Source: Spirochaetota bacterium
GTDB lineage: Bacteria > Spirochaetota > Spirochaetia > Treponematales > Rectinemataceae
Direction of reading: 5' to 3'
NCBI GenBank assembly: GCA_022711355.1
Contig: JAKLFE010000017.1
Location: 1-64,000, forward strand
Length of the DNA stretch: 64,000 nt
A program made the position numbers and the translations under genes. The notes beneath the pieces are model-generated. The model saw only the letters and a list, made by a program, of their open reading frames with translations, made no database searches and was not told where the DNA came from. Of this stretch, positions 33,699-42,329 are shown piece after piece. How positions within the stretch are numbered: position 1 is the stretch's first letter; the number at the start of each line of letters is the position of its first letter.

Positions 33699-35526
33699 AG
33701 GGCGCCTCCTCCCTGGCTCCCCGCGCCGCGAGCCGCCCCGCCGGCGCCTCGATGGCGAAGCGCGCGCCCTCCCCCGGCGAGGAGGCGATCTCCACCGAGC
33801 CGCCGAGGCGCTCGGCGCGGTAGCGGATGTTGGCGAGCCCGGCGGAGGAGGGGCCCGCGGCGGCCGGGTCGAAGCCCCGGCCGTCGTCGGAGAAGCGGAT
33901 CGAGAGGGCCCGGCCGTCGAGCCCGATCCGCGCGCGCACGCGCCTGGCCCCGGCGTGCTTGAGGACGTTGCTCACCAGCTCGTCGAAGATCTTCTCGATC
34001 TCGTCGCGGGCCTCGGGCCCGATCGCGTTGAGCGCCTCCCGGCCGCGGACGCGGCAGTCGAAGTCGATGCCCCCGTCCCGGAGCCTCTGGCGCATGCCGG
34101 CGGCCAGGCGCTTGGAGAAGTCGGCGGCCAGGCGCTCGTCCGCCTTCATGCCGAGGATGATCTCCTTCAGCCGCTTGATCGCCTGGAGGCAGTTGGCCTC
34201 GATGCGCTCGTGCATCTCCCGCAGCTCCTTGGAGCCCTCCCCCGCGAAGCCGCGGGCCAGGTCCCGCGCCACGCCGTTGCAGAAGAACACGTTGGTCAGC
34301 TTCGCGCCTATCGTGTCGTGCATGTCGCGGTAGATCCGCTGGCGCTCCTCGCGGAGGCGCAGCTGGGTGTTCTCCCGCTGGAGCCGCCACAGCTCCTCGG
34401 TGCGTTGGGCGACCTTTGCCTCGAGGTCGCGCGAGTTCTCCGCGACCGTGTCGAGGAGGCGGTTGAGCTCGTCCCCGAGCTGCCCGAACTCGTCGCTCGA
34501 GCCGGCCTCGACCCGGGCCTCGGCCTCGCCCCCCTCGATCCGGTCCACGACGGCGACGACGTGGTTCAGGGGCGAGACGATGAGCTTGGTGGTGATGGCC
34601 GCGAGGGCGAGGACGAAGAGGATCATGAGCAGGAGGTCGATCGCGGTGACGAGGTCGAGTATCTCGTTCACCGGGGCCATGATGGCCTCGAGGGGCATGC
34701 CCACCGCGATGATCCAGTCGAAGCTCTCGGCCCGCTTGTGGACGAAGAGGGTCCGCTGCCCGCCGACGCTGCCGACGAAGGAGCCCGAGCCCCGCGCGAG
34801 GACGGCCTCGCCCCCGGCCAGGTCGAAGCGCTTGAGCTCGAGGCGGGGGCCCCGGTCCTCGGGGAACTGGCTCGCGATGATCTCGCCCGAGGGGCTCAGG
34901 ATGAGGGCCTTGCCGCCTTGGGGTATCTCGAGCCCCACGAGGATGCTCGCGAGGTCCTCGAGGAGGATGTCCAGGCCGAGGACCCCGGCGAAGGAGCCGT
35001 CCTCGCCCTTGACCGGCAGGACGCAGGTGATGCCGAGGGCCTCCACGCTGGCGTAGCGGTAGGGGGCGGAGACGCCGAAGGAGCCCGAGGAGGCGGCCAG
35101 CTCGTACCAGGGCCTGCGCCGGGGATCGTAGCCCGGGGGGAAGCTCGGGACGTTGTCCGTGAAGCCCTCGCCGACGCCCCATTCGAACATGCGCCCGTCG
35201 GCGGTGCCGAGGTAGACGGCCCGGAGGTGGGCCTCCCGGGCCCGGACCGTGGCCAGGAAGAGGTCCCGCATCCCCTCGGGCTCAGCCCGGCGCACGGCCT
35301 TGGTGCCGGCGAGGGCCCGGGCCGCGAACTGGAGGTCGCGGAAGAACTGGGCGAGGCGCTTGTCGGTCTGGTCGAGGATGGTGGAGGCGATCTCGTCGGC
35401 GCTGCGGAGGGCGAAGTCGCGGAAGACGCGGCGGCTGATCAGGAAGGCCGAGGCCAGGAAGAAGATGACGGAAATGGATATAAAGATGAAGAACTTGACG
35501 CCAATGCCCCAGCGACGCCCCTTCAT
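33688..35526 (-). CDS. Membrane sensor histidine kinase with periplasmic Cache-type domain (NarL-partner class)
   Basis: A 612-residue kinase. A helix at about 8-30 and a second near 280-310 flank a periplasmic dCache-like sensor of about 250 residues (GVSAPYRYASVEALGITCVLPV and LGLDILLEDLASILVG are typical). HAMP, then a HisKA_3 domain with H403 in RDMHDTIGAKL, and a C-terminal ATPase domain (FDELVSNVLKHA, FSDDGRGFDP) follow. GAGGAGG lies ten bases before the ATG, and TAGAAT (35558-35553) with TTGCCC at 18 bp makes a promoter. It is divergent from the racemase gene. Cache sensors usually bind small organic ligands. Confidence 0.9.
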   Translation of the reverse strand: MKGRRWGIGVKFFIFISISVIFFLASAFLISRRVFRDFALRSADEIASTILDQTDKRLAQFFRDLQFAARALAGTKAVRRAEPEGMRDLFLATVRAREAHLRAVYLGTADGRMFEWGVGEGFTDNVPSFPPGYDPRRRPWYELAASSGSFGVSAPYRYASVEALGITCVLPVKGEDGSFAGVLGLDILLEDLASILVGLEIPQGGKALILSPSGEIIASQFPEDRGPRLELKRFDLAGGEAVLARGSGSFVGSVGGQRTLFVHKRAESFDWIIAVGMPLEAIMAPVNEILDLVTAIDLLLMILFVLALAAITTKLIVSPLNHVVAVVDRIEGGEAEARVEAGSSDEFGQLGDELNRLLDTVAENSRDLEAKVAQRTEELWRLQRENTQLRLREERQRIYRDMHDTIGAKLTNVFFCNGVARDLARGFAGEGSKELREMHERIEANCLQAIKRLKEIILGMKADERLAADFSKRLAAGMRQRLRDGGIDFDCRVRGREALNAIGPEARDEIEKIFDELVSNVLKHAGARRVRARIGLDGRALSIRFSDDGRGFDPAAAGPSSAGLANIRYRAERLGGSVEIASSPGEGARFAIEAPAGRLAARGAREEAPCEA

Positions 35527-35608
35527 GCCGGCCGTTCCTCCTCGAACAGGACATTCTAGCGGCGTCCGGGACGCCGGGGCAAGCGAGAACGGGTCCCCGG
35601 TGCCCCGC

Positions 35609-35637
35609 TGGACGGGGCGAGCCCCAGGATCGATACT
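35609..35637 (+). promoter_or_regulatory. Promoter of the Asp/Glu racemase gene, candidate leaderless
   Basis: TGGACG (35609-35614), 17 bp, GATACT (35632-35637), then seven bases to the ATG at 35645, without a ribosome site. Confidence 0.5.
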
Positions 35638-35644
35638 CATCGCC

Positions 35645-36364
35645 ATGGAAACGCGCGCACCGCGGATCGGCATCATCGGGGGCATGGGGCCGGAGGCCGG
35701 CATAGCCCTCCTGGCCAAGGTCGTGGCGGCGGAGCCGGCCGCCCGGGACCAGGATCACCTGCCGGCGGTCCTCGACTCGGACCCGAGTATCCCGGACCGG
35801 ACGGCCTTCCTCATGGGCCGGGGCGAGGATCCCCTCCCCGCCCTGATCGCGGCGGGCCAGCGGCTCGCGGCCTGCGGGGTCAGCCTGGGGGGCATCGCCT
35901 GCATGACGGCCCACGCCTTCATCGGGGGCCTCCGGCCGGCCCTCCCCTTTCCCCTCCTCTCGGCCTTCGAGGAGCTGGCCGCCTTCGTCGCCGCGCGCTA
36001 CCCGGGGGCCCGCCGCCTCGGCATCCTCGCGACGAGCGGGAGCCGCAAGGCCGGCCTCTACGAGCGCGGCCTCCCCGGCCTCGAGTGCCGCTGGCCCCCC
36101 GAGGAGGAGCAGGAGGGCCTCGTCACCGAGGCCATCTACGGGGCGCGGGGGATCAAGGCGGGGAACCGCGGCGAGTACCCGCGGAGCCTCCTCGCCGCGG
36201 CGGCCGAGGGCCTGGCCCGCTCGGGGGCCGAGCTCATCGTCGCGGGCTGCACCGAGGTCCCCCTCGCCCTCTCGCCCGCGGACCTGGGCCTCCCCCTCCT
36301 CGACCCCATGGAGATCCTCGCCGCGGCCCTCGTGCGCGAGGCCAGGCTCCAGGCCGCCTCCTAG
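35645..36364 (+). CDS. Aspartate/glutamate racemase-family protein
   Basis: A 239-residue protein of the RacX/YgeA type that interconverts L- and D-amino acids without a cofactor. IGIIGGMGPEAG opens the first lobe. The two catalytic cysteines are visible as C86 in ACMTAH (family consensus CNTAH, with Met in place of Asn) and a second in IVAGCTEVPLAL near residue 202. The Met for Asn change alters the substrate-binding loop and could affect specificity. It converges on the ureohydrolase gene, sharing the four bases CTAG as both stop codons. Confidence 0.82.
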   Translation: METRAPRIGIIGGMGPEAGIALLAKVVAAEPAARDQDHLPAVLDSDPSIPDRTAFLMGRGEDPLPALIAAGQRLAACGVSLGGIACMTAHAFIGGLRPALPFPLLSAFEELAAFVAARYPGARRLGILATSGSRKAGLYERGLPGLECRWPPEEEQEGLVTEAIYGARGIKAGNRGEYPRSLLAAAAEGLARSGAELIVAGCTEVPLALSPADLGLPLLDPMEILAAALVREARLQAAS

Positions 36365-37206
36365 AGGGGCTGGCCCCCGCGGAGGAGGCGGGCGGCGATC
36401 TCCTTGAAGAGCTTGGCGGCGACCATGGCCGTGACCCCGCTCGGGTCCCGCCCCGGGTTGAGCTCGACGAGGTCGGCGCCGACGAGGGTGCCGGGGCAGG
36501 ACTGGACGAGGCCGAGGGCCTCGCGGCTCGTGAGCCCGCCCGGCTCGTGGTGGGAGACCCCGGGCGCGAAGGCCGGGTCGAGGGCGTCGAGGTCGAGGGA
36601 GAGGTAGAACTCGCCGGCGAAGGAGGGCCTCGCCCCCCCGGCCCAGGCCCTCATGTCGATGACCTCGGCCCCGAAGCGCTCGGCCTGGGAGCGCAGATGG
36701 GGGCTCATGCCCCTGATGCCGACCTGGACCAGGCCGCCGACCGCGCCCTCCTCGCAGGCCCGGGCGAAGGGGCAGGCGTGGGAGAGCCGGTCGCCCTCGA
36801 AGTCCTCGTACAGGTCGTTGTGCGCGTCGAGGTGGAGGACGTCGATGGCCCTGCCCCGGGCGCGGGCGTAGCCGGCGAGGATCGGGTAGCTCACCGCGTG
36901 GTCCCCGCCGAGGCAGATCAGGCGGGCGCCCGCGCCGAGGACCGCGGCCACGGCCCCGGAGATGGCGCCGGGGTCGAGGCGGCCGCCTAGGTCCAGGTCG
37001 CCGAGGTCGACCAGGGAGGGACAGTCCCCGAGGTCGCGGCCGTCCTCGGCGCAGCGGTTGGAGGAGGGGCAGGCGAAGGCCGCCCGGATGGCGCCGGGCG
37101 CGGCCGCGGCCCCGCGGAGGTAGGAGGACTTGTCGTCCGCGGGCAGGCCGAGGACGGCGACGGCGCCGGGGCAGGGCAGGGAGGCGGGATCGAAGGTAGG
37201 AGGCAT
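36361..37206 (-). CDS. Ureohydrolase (arginase/agmatinase/formiminoglutamase family)
   Basis: A 281-residue enzyme with the complete dinuclear manganese site: GGDHAVSY (H103), LHLDAHND (D127, H129, D131) and SLDLDALDPAFAPG near 203-216. It hydrolyses a guanidino or formimino group; agmatine is slightly favoured by length and by the DAHNDLY context, but arginine, guanidinobutyrate or formiminoglutamate remain possible. A promoter ends seven bases before the ATG and there is no ribosome site. The -35 box overlaps the stop codon of the chemoreceptor gene upstream. Confidence 0.86.
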   Translation of the reverse strand: MPPTFDPASLPCPGAVAVLGLPADDKSSYLRGAAAAPGAIRAAFACPSSNRCAEDGRDLGDCPSLVDLGDLDLGGRLDPGAISGAVAAVLGAGARLICLGGDHAVSYPILAGYARARGRAIDVLHLDAHNDLYEDFEGDRLSHACPFARACEEGAVGGLVQVGIRGMSPHLRSQAERFGAEVIDMRAWAGGARPSFAGEFYLSLDLDALDPAFAPGVSHHEPGGLTSREALGLVQSCPGTLVGADLVELNPGRDPSGVTAMVAAKLFKEIAARLLRGGQPL

Positions 37207-37213
37207 GGGAAGG

Positions 37214-37242
37214 GTGGTAGCATCGGACCGGCCCGAGGTCAA
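37214..37242 (-). promoter_or_regulatory. Promoter of the ureohydrolase gene, candidate leaderless
   Basis: TTGACC (37242-37237), 17 bp, TACCAC with an upstream TG (extended -10, 37219-37214), then seven bases to the ATG at 37206. The -35 box overlaps the chemoreceptor stop codon. Confidence 0.5.
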
Positions 37243-39440
37243 GGGCCGCTCAGCTGCCCCGAGGTCCTGAAGCGCCCCAGCTCCCTGCCAAGGGACGCGA
37301 CGAGGCGGCTGTTCTCCTCGGCCAGGCGGAGGGACTCGCGCCCGTCGGCCTCGATGCCGTCGGCCCTGCCCCCGATCTCGCGCGAGCATTCCTCCACGCG
37401 CAGGCTCGCGGCCCGGAGCCGGTCCATGGCCTCGCGCACCTTGGTGCCGGCCGCGGCCATGGCCGTGCCGGAGGCCTCGACCCGGCTCGCGGCCTCGCGC
37501 ACCTGGGAGAGGGAGCCGAGGACGAGGCCGCCTCCCGAGCGCTGCTCGAGGATGGCGGTGCAGACCTCTCCCTCCAGCCGGGACAGGGAGCCGATCCGCC
37601 CGAGGATGGCGTCGAAGGAGGAGGAAGCCTCGAGCGATGAGGCCGAGGCGGCGGCGATCGAGCCGCCTATCTCCGCGACCCGGGCCGCGATCTCCCGGGA
37701 GCGCTCGCGGGCGCTCTCGGCCAGCCGCCTGATCTCCTCGGCGACGACCGAGAAGCCCTTGCCGGCCTCGCCCGCGTGGGCCGCCTCGATCGCCGCGTTC
37801 ATCGCCAGGAGGTCGGTGCGGTCGGCGATCTCGGCTATGATGCTGTTCGCGGCGGCCAGGTCGGCGCTCCTGCCGCTCGCCGCGGCGATCGCGCCCGCGG
37901 CCGCCTCGAGCTTGGACTTGCCCTCCTCGCTCGCCCCGTCGAGGAGGCCGAGCTGCGCGCGGATGGTCTCGGCGCTCGCGGCCATCGCGGTCAGGCTGCC
38001 GACCATCTCCTCGACGCAGGCCGAGGCCTCGGAAACGCTGGCCGACTGGGCCTCGATCGCCCCGTGGAGCTCCGAGATGGCCGCGAGTATGCCCAGGGCC
38101 TGGGATCTCGCCTCCTCCTCGGCCGAGGATTGCTCCCCTATCTCGCGGTAGCTCGCCTCGATCCCCCCGCGGATGCCGGCGATGGCCTCGCTCGTGCGCG
38201 AGGCCGCGCCGGCGATCTCGGAGCCGGTCGAGCTGATCTCCCCGGCGGTGACCCGCACGGAGTCGACCAGGGAGGAGAGGCTCGCCGAGAAGCGGTTGAA
38301 GACCTCGCCGAGCCCGCCCACCTCGTCGCGCGAGGCAGCGCTCACCCGGACGGCGAGATCCCCCTCCTCCATCCGCGCGAAGGCCCGCCCGAAGGAGGCC
38401 AGGGGCTTGGTCAGCCGCGCCGAGATGAGGAAGACGCCGAGGGCCATCGCGGCCAGCCCGACGGCGAAGATCGCCGCCAGGTCGAGGAGCATCGCGTCGG
38501 CGGCGGCGAAGAGGGAGGCCTCGGGGACGGAGAGGCAGAGGACCCAGGGCTCGGCCTGGCCCGGCAGGGCTATGGGCTCGAGGACCCGCATCGAGCCGCC
38601 CGAGGCGAAGGAGCGGCCCTTCCCCTCGCCGACGACGGCCGCGAGGGCGCCGGCGACCTCCTCGCCCTCGGCCTCCCCGAGAGGCCGGCCGACGAGCTCG
38701 GGCCTGCGGGGGTGGCCGAGCAGCAGGCCGCCGGAGGAGGCGATGCAGGCGTAGGAGCCGGCGAGGCCGCCCGTGCCGGCGACGAGGCTCGACATGAAAT
38801 CCAGGGAGAGGTCGACCCCGACGACGCCGAGGCGCCCGCCGCCGGCCGCGTCGAGGGGCCGGGAGTAGGTCGTCATGAGCACGGAGCCTCCCTCCTCGCC
38901 GACCTCCTCGAGGTAGGGCTCGAGGAAGGAGGGGCGGCCGCTCTCCATGGGGATCGAGAAGAAATCCCCGTAGTAGCTCTCCTCGTCCTCCTCGCCCTCG
39001 GCCCCGGCCTGGACGGCGATAGCCTCGCCGTCGCGGTAGGCCCAGGGCAGGAAGGCCCCGTCCGGCTCGTACCGGGGGTCCTTGAGGAACTCGGCGTCCC
39101 GGCCGTCCCAGCTGTCGGCCGTGAAGATGGCCCAGACGGCGAAGAGGTCGGCGTGGGCCCCGAGGTAGTCGACGAAGAGGGAGGGCAGGAAGGCGCGGTC
39201 CCTCCGGCCGGCCCTATGGAGGGCGAGTATGGCCTGGGCGAGGACGTCGCAGCCCTCGGCGGCGGCCGAGAGCCGGGAGCCGAGCCTCGCCGCGTCGCGC
39301 TCCGCCCTCAGGGAGGCGGCCTCGAGGGCGGCCTCCCTCGTCCTCTCGTCGAAGAGGCGGAAGAGGTAGAGGGAGAGGGAGGCGAAAAGGAGGAGCTGGG
39401 CCGAGACCAGGGCGGCGAAGAACTTGTGGCGTATCTTCAC
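37239..39440 (-). CDS. Methyl-accepting chemotaxis protein
   Basis: A 733-residue chemoreceptor. A first helix at about 3-22 and a second near 305-330 enclose a periplasmic Cache-like domain ([34 protein letters not shown]). HAMP and a long coiled-coil signalling domain follow, with the conserved hairpin tip [18 protein letters not shown] at about 539-556. The GTG at 39440 is chosen as start: TTGCGG-17-TAGACT ends seven bases before it and the membrane helix begins at once. A reading frame continues upstream but through the promoter. No other chemotaxis genes are nearby. Confidence 0.9.
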   Translation of the reverse strand: MKIRHKFFAALVSAQLLLFASLSLYLFRLFDERTREAALEAASLRAERDAARLGSRLSAAAEGCDVLAQAILALHRAGRRDRAFLPSLFVDYLGAHADLFAVWAIFTADSWDGRDAEFLKDPRYEPDGAFLPWAYRDGEAIAVQAGAEGEEDEESYYGDFFSIPMESGRPSFLEPYLEEVGEEGGSVLMTTYSRPLDAAGGGRLGVVGVDLSLDFMSSLVAGTGGLAGSYACIASSGGLLLGHPRRPELVGRPLGEAEGEEVAGALAAVVGEGKGRSFASGGSMRVLEPIALPGQAEPWVLCLSVPEASLFAAADAMLLDLAAIFAVGLAAMALGVFLISARLTKPLASFGRAFARMEEGDLAVRVSAASRDEVGGLGEVFNRFSASLSSLVDSVRVTAGEISSTGSEIAGAASRTSEAIAGIRGGIEASYREIGEQSSAEEEARSQALGILAAISELHGAIEAQSASVSEASACVEEMVGSLTAMAASAETIRAQLGLLDGASEEGKSKLEAAAGAIAAASGRSADLAAANSIIAEIADRTDLLAMNAAIEAAHAGEAGKGFSVVAEEIRRLAESARERSREIAARVAEIGGSIAAASASSLEASSSFDAILGRIGSLSRLEGEVCTAILEQRSGGGLVLGSLSQVREAASRVEASGTAMAAAGTKVREAMDRLRAASLRVEECSREIGGRADGIEADGRESLRLAEENSRLVASLGRELGRFRTSGQLSGP

Positions 39441-39447
39441 GGATGGA

Positions 39448-39477
39448 AGTCTAGTAGCGGCTCCAGCCGCCCGCAAG
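39448..39477 (-). promoter_or_regulatory. Promoter of the chemoreceptor gene, candidate leaderless
   Basis: TTGCGG (39477-39472), 17 bp, TAGACT (39453-39448), seven bases, then GTG at 39440. No ribosome site. Confidence 0.55.
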
Positions 39478-39490
39478 CGAAGCGCCTTCT

Positions 39491-39519
39491 TTGACCTCGG
39501 GGCCCGCATAGGCTATCAT
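39491..39519 (+). promoter_or_regulatory. Promoter of the E2-like gene, candidate leaderless
   Basis: TTGACC (39491-39496), 17 bp, TATCAT (39514-39519), five bases, then ATG at 39525. No ribosome site. Confidence 0.6.
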
Positions 39520-39524
39520 GGCCC

Positions 39525-40376
39525 ATGCTCTTCATCGACCGCCGCGACGGGACCAGGGTTCGGGACCTCGGCCACTACTTCGCCATCCTGCCCTACCTGA
39601 TGCGCCATCGCAACGAGGCCTCCGTCTACTTCTCCAAGGACATCGACGTCGAGAAGGCCTGCGCCTACTCCCTCGGCCCCGAGGCCGGGAGCCAGAAGCC
39701 CGGCCTCTTCGCCATCGCGGTGGCCGCGGCCGTCCGCACCCTCGCGCTCAAGCCCCGGCTCAACCGCTTCGTCAAGGGCCGCGCCGTCTACCAGCGCAAG
39801 GAGATCGAGGTCTCCTTCGCGGTCAAGCGCAAGCCGGGGCAGGGGAGCGCCGAGGCGAGCACGAAGATCCGCTTCGAGGCCGGCGACACCCTCGAGCGGG
39901 CGAGGTCCCGGCTCGAGGAGGGCATAGCCCGGGCCGCCGAGGGCCGCCTCCTGGAAGGCGAGCGGCGCATCGCCTGGGCCCACGGCCGGCCCCTGGGCAA
40001 GGCCGTCCTCACCTCGGCCTTCCGCTTCCTCGACCGCCTCAACCTGGCCTCCGAGGCGACGCTCCGCGGCGACCCCCTCTACACCTCGGTCTACTTCGCC
40101 AACCTCGGCAGCGTCGGCCTCGACAGCCCCTTCCACCACCTCTACGACTGGGGCACCGCCAGCATCTACATCGTGATGGGCCGGGTCTTCCAGAAGGAGG
40201 TCCCCCGCCCCGAGGGCGGCACGGCGAGCCGGCGCTTCGTCAACTTCAAGATAACCGTGGACGAGCGCATCGCGGAGGGAGCCTACTACGCCCACGCGGC
40301 CTCCCTCTTCCTGCGCCTCCTCGGCCACCCCGAGCTCCTCGAGCGCGAGCCCGACCTCTCCGCCGTCGAGGCCTGA
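39525..40376 (+). CDS. Stand-alone 2-oxoacid dehydrogenase E2-type acyltransferase-like protein lacking the catalytic His
   Basis: A 283-residue protein resembling the catalytic (CAT) domain of E2 acyltransferases without lipoyl or peripheral-subunit-binding domains, a form seen alone in several anaerobes. Supporting segments are VYFSKDIDVEKA, YTSVYFANLGSVGLDSPFHHL and FKITVDERIAEG (about 241-252). Active E2 enzymes have DHRxxDG at the last site; here it reads DERIAEG, so both the general-base His and the following Asp are replaced by Glu. No lipoylated partner or dehydrogenase genes are nearby. It may be a non-catalytic relative or use another mechanism. The gene converges on a lipoprotein gene with a 15-base gap. 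Confidence 0.68.
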   Translation: MLFIDRRDGTRVRDLGHYFAILPYLMRHRNEASVYFSKDIDVEKACAYSLGPEAGSQKPGLFAIAVAAAVRTLALKPRLNRFVKGRAVYQRKEIEVSFAVKRKPGQGSAEASTKIRFEAGDTLERARSRLEEGIARAAEGRLLEGERRIAWAHGRPLGKAVLTSAFRFLDRLNLASEATLRGDPLYTSVYFANLGSVGLDSPFHHLYDWGTASIYIVMGRVFQKEVPRPEGGTASRRFVNFKITVDERIAEGAYYAHAASLFLRLLGHPELLEREPDLSAVEA

Positions 40377-40391
40377 GGGAGCGGAGGCGGC

Positions 40392-41270
40392 CTAGCGCTT
40401 GACCTCGCAGCTGCCGGACTGGTCGAAGGCCAGCTCGAAGGCCGGCAGGGCCTCGAGCCCCGTCGCGATCCTCGCCCCGCCTTTGAGCCGGTAGCGCACG
40501 ACCTTGAGGGTGGCCACCAGGTCGAAGAGCCGCCGGTCCATGTTGGCGAAGTTCATGCTCCCCTCGAGGACGACGCTCCTCGAGGCCCGCGCGGGGATCA
40601 GGAGCTCCTCGGCGCGGGAGCCCTCGGCCCAGTACCTGCCCTCGCCCTGGAACTCGTAGTCCAGCGCGGAGAAGGCCAGGGGGAAGTCGTTCGGGTTCTC
40701 GATCTCGAGGGCGATCTCGAGGTCGGTGACGACGAGGATGTCGCGGCCGATGCCGACGGACGAGATGCGCAGCCGCGGCTCGCGGACCAGGGGGAAGGAG
40801 CCCTCGGCCTCGGCTTCGAGCTCGGCGGGAAGGCCCTCCCGCCGGGCCCCGATCCTCGCGCGGAGCTCCCAGCCCGCCCGGGCGGGGCCTCCTGGCCCGA
40901 CGACGGCCTCGTCGAAGCCCCGGAGGTCGAGGGCGAACTCGGCGGGGAGCCGCGCCTCGCCTCTCGCGGGAACGGGGGCCGCGAGGGCTGCCGGCCCGAG
41001 CGAGAGCCCAAGAGGCTCCTTCTCCCCTTCCACCTCGAGCCTGAGCTCGGCCGACTCGAGCTTGAGCTCCCGATCGCCGGGATTCGAGACGACGAGGACG
41101 AGGGGAACGAGGAGGCTGCGCTGGTCGAGGAGGCGCGGCGTCCCCGCCTCGATCCGCGCGGCCGGGGCGGCCGGGGCCGGGGGCTCGGGGCGCGAGGCGC
41201 AGCCGGGAAGGGCCAGGAGGCAGAGGGAGGAGGCGGCGAGGGCCGCTCCGAGTCGGGCGAGCTTGGGCAT
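40392..41270 (-). CDS. Lipoprotein with WHy/LEA14-type domains
   Basis: A 292-residue lipoprotein: signal peptide MPKLARLGAALAASSLCLLA with lipobox LPGC (C24), a Pro/Ala linker, then two beta-rich repeats of the LEA14/water-stress WHy type (LVLVVSNPGDRELKLESAEL and DLEIALEIENPNDFPLAFSAL). Such proteins are linked to stress or envelope stability; a specific role is unknown. The ATG follows TATAGT by six bases with no ribosome site. It stands alone, convergent with the E2-like gene. Confidence 0.8.
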   Translation of the reverse strand: MPKLARLGAALAASSLCLLALPGCASRPEPPAPAAPAARIEAGTPRLLDQRSLLVPLVLVVSNPGDRELKLESAELRLEVEGEKEPLGLSLGPAALAAPVPARGEARLPAEFALDLRGFDEAVVGPGGPARAGWELRARIGARREGLPAELEAEAEGSFPLVREPRLRISSVGIGRDILVVTDLEIALEIENPNDFPLAFSALDYEFQGEGRYWAEGSRAEELLIPARASRSVVLEGSMNFANMDRRLFDLVATLKVVRYRLKGGARIATGLEALPAFELAFDQSGSCEVKR

Positions 41271-41276
41271 CGGACC

Positions 41277-41305
41277 ACTATAGCGCCGCGCCCCGGCCCT
41301 GGCCA
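41277..41305 (-). promoter_or_regulatory. Promoter of the WHy lipoprotein gene, candidate leaderless
   Basis: TGGCCA (41305-41300), 17 bp, TATAGT (41282-41277), six bases, then ATG at 41270. Confidence 0.5.
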
Positions 41306-41445
41306 GGGCGGGCGCGAGATCCGCGACGCGGCCATTGGATGCGTGAGTGCGAGAGGGAGACCTTGAGGAAGGTCTTCCATTCGTTCCTCTTCCCGGCGCC
41401 AACAATCTTGAGGGCACTGCTTTCGGCTTGCCCTTTCTCGGGGAA

Positions 41446-41490
41446 TGGTATACAAATAACTGGTATGAAATAAATAGCAACCTATATAGT
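41446..41490 (+). promoter_or_regulatory. Promoter/operator of the BtpA-FrlC2 unit
   Basis: CTGGTA (41460-41465), 17 bp, TATATA (41483-41488; overlapping TATAGT to 41490). TGGTAT occurs as a direct repeat at 41446-41451 and 41461-41466. The segment TGGTATGAAA (41461-41470) is repeated exactly in the promoter of the divergent frl operon (minus strand, 47178-47169), so one regulator may control both. Confidence 0.55.
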
Positions 41491-41516
41491 ATCTGCGCCG
41501 AGGGAGGGGAGACGGT

Positions 41517-42329
41517 ATGCCATGGATCGATGAGCTGTTCGGGGTGAGGAAACCGATTCTCGCCATGCTCCACCTCGATCCCCTTCCGGGGGATCCCCTT
41601 TTCAAGCGGGGCGACGCCATGAAGTCGGTCGTGGAGCACGCCCGCGCCGACCTCCGCGCCCTCCAGTCGGGCGGCGTGGACGGCATCATCTTCTCGAACG
41701 AGTTCAGCCTTCCCTATCAGAGGCAGATGCAGTTTGTCACGCCCGCCGCCATGGCCAGGGTCATCGGCGAGCTCATGGGCGAGCTCCGCGTCCCCTTCGG
41801 CGTCGACTGTATCTCCGACGGCCTGGCCACGATCGAGCTGGCCGCGGCCGTGGACGCGGCCTTCGTGCGCGGCACGTTTTGCGGGGTCTACGTGGGGGAT
41901 GGCGGCCTGTACAACAACGACTTCTCCGCCCTCCTCAGGCGCCGGGCTGCCCTCCGCCTCGACGAGCTCAAGATGCTCTACTTCATCAATCCCGAGTCGG
42001 ACCGCAACCTCGATCCCCGGCCCCTCGCGGATATAGCCAGGTCGGTCATCTTCAAGGCGGCCCCGGACGGCCTGTGCGTCTCGGCCTCGGCCGCCGGCCA
42101 GGAGGTCGACGACGAGCTCATGCGCGGTGTGAAGCGGGCCGCCCCGGACGTGGCGGTCCTCTGCAACACCGGCTGCAGGCTCGACAACGTCGCGGCCAAG
42201 CTCGGCTGCGCCGACGCGGCCGTGGTAGGCACCACCTTCAAGGCGGGAGGGGCCTTCCGCGGGCGCGTCGACGCCGAGCGCGTGAAGGCCTTCATGGGAG
42301 CGGTCGCGGCTTACAGGAGGACGCTCTGA
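41517..42329 (+). CDS. BtpA/SgcQ-family TIM-barrel protein
   Basis: A 270-residue protein of the BtpA family: KPILAMLHLDPLPGDP at the start, VDGIIFSNEFSLPY, and VAVLCNTGCRLDNVAAKLGCADAAVVGTTFK near the end. The family was named for photosystem I biogenesis in cyanobacteria, but heterotroph relatives (E. coli SgcQ) sit in sugar operons and the catalytic role is not established. GGGAGGGGAGA precedes the ATG. The stop overlaps the next gene's ATG by one base (TGATG), coupling it to the FrlC-like epimerase. Confidence 0.82.
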   Translation: MPWIDELFGVRKPILAMLHLDPLPGDPLFKRGDAMKSVVEHARADLRALQSGGVDGIIFSNEFSLPYQRQMQFVTPAAMARVIGELMGELRVPFGVDCISDGLATIELAAAVDAAFVRGTFCGVYVGDGGLYNNDFSALLRRRAALRLDELKMLYFINPESDRNLDPRPLADIARSVIFKAAPDGLCVSASAAGQEVDDELMRGVKRAAPDVAVLCNTGCRLDNVAAKLGCADAAVVGTTFKAGGAFRGRVDAERVKAFMGAVAAYRRTL

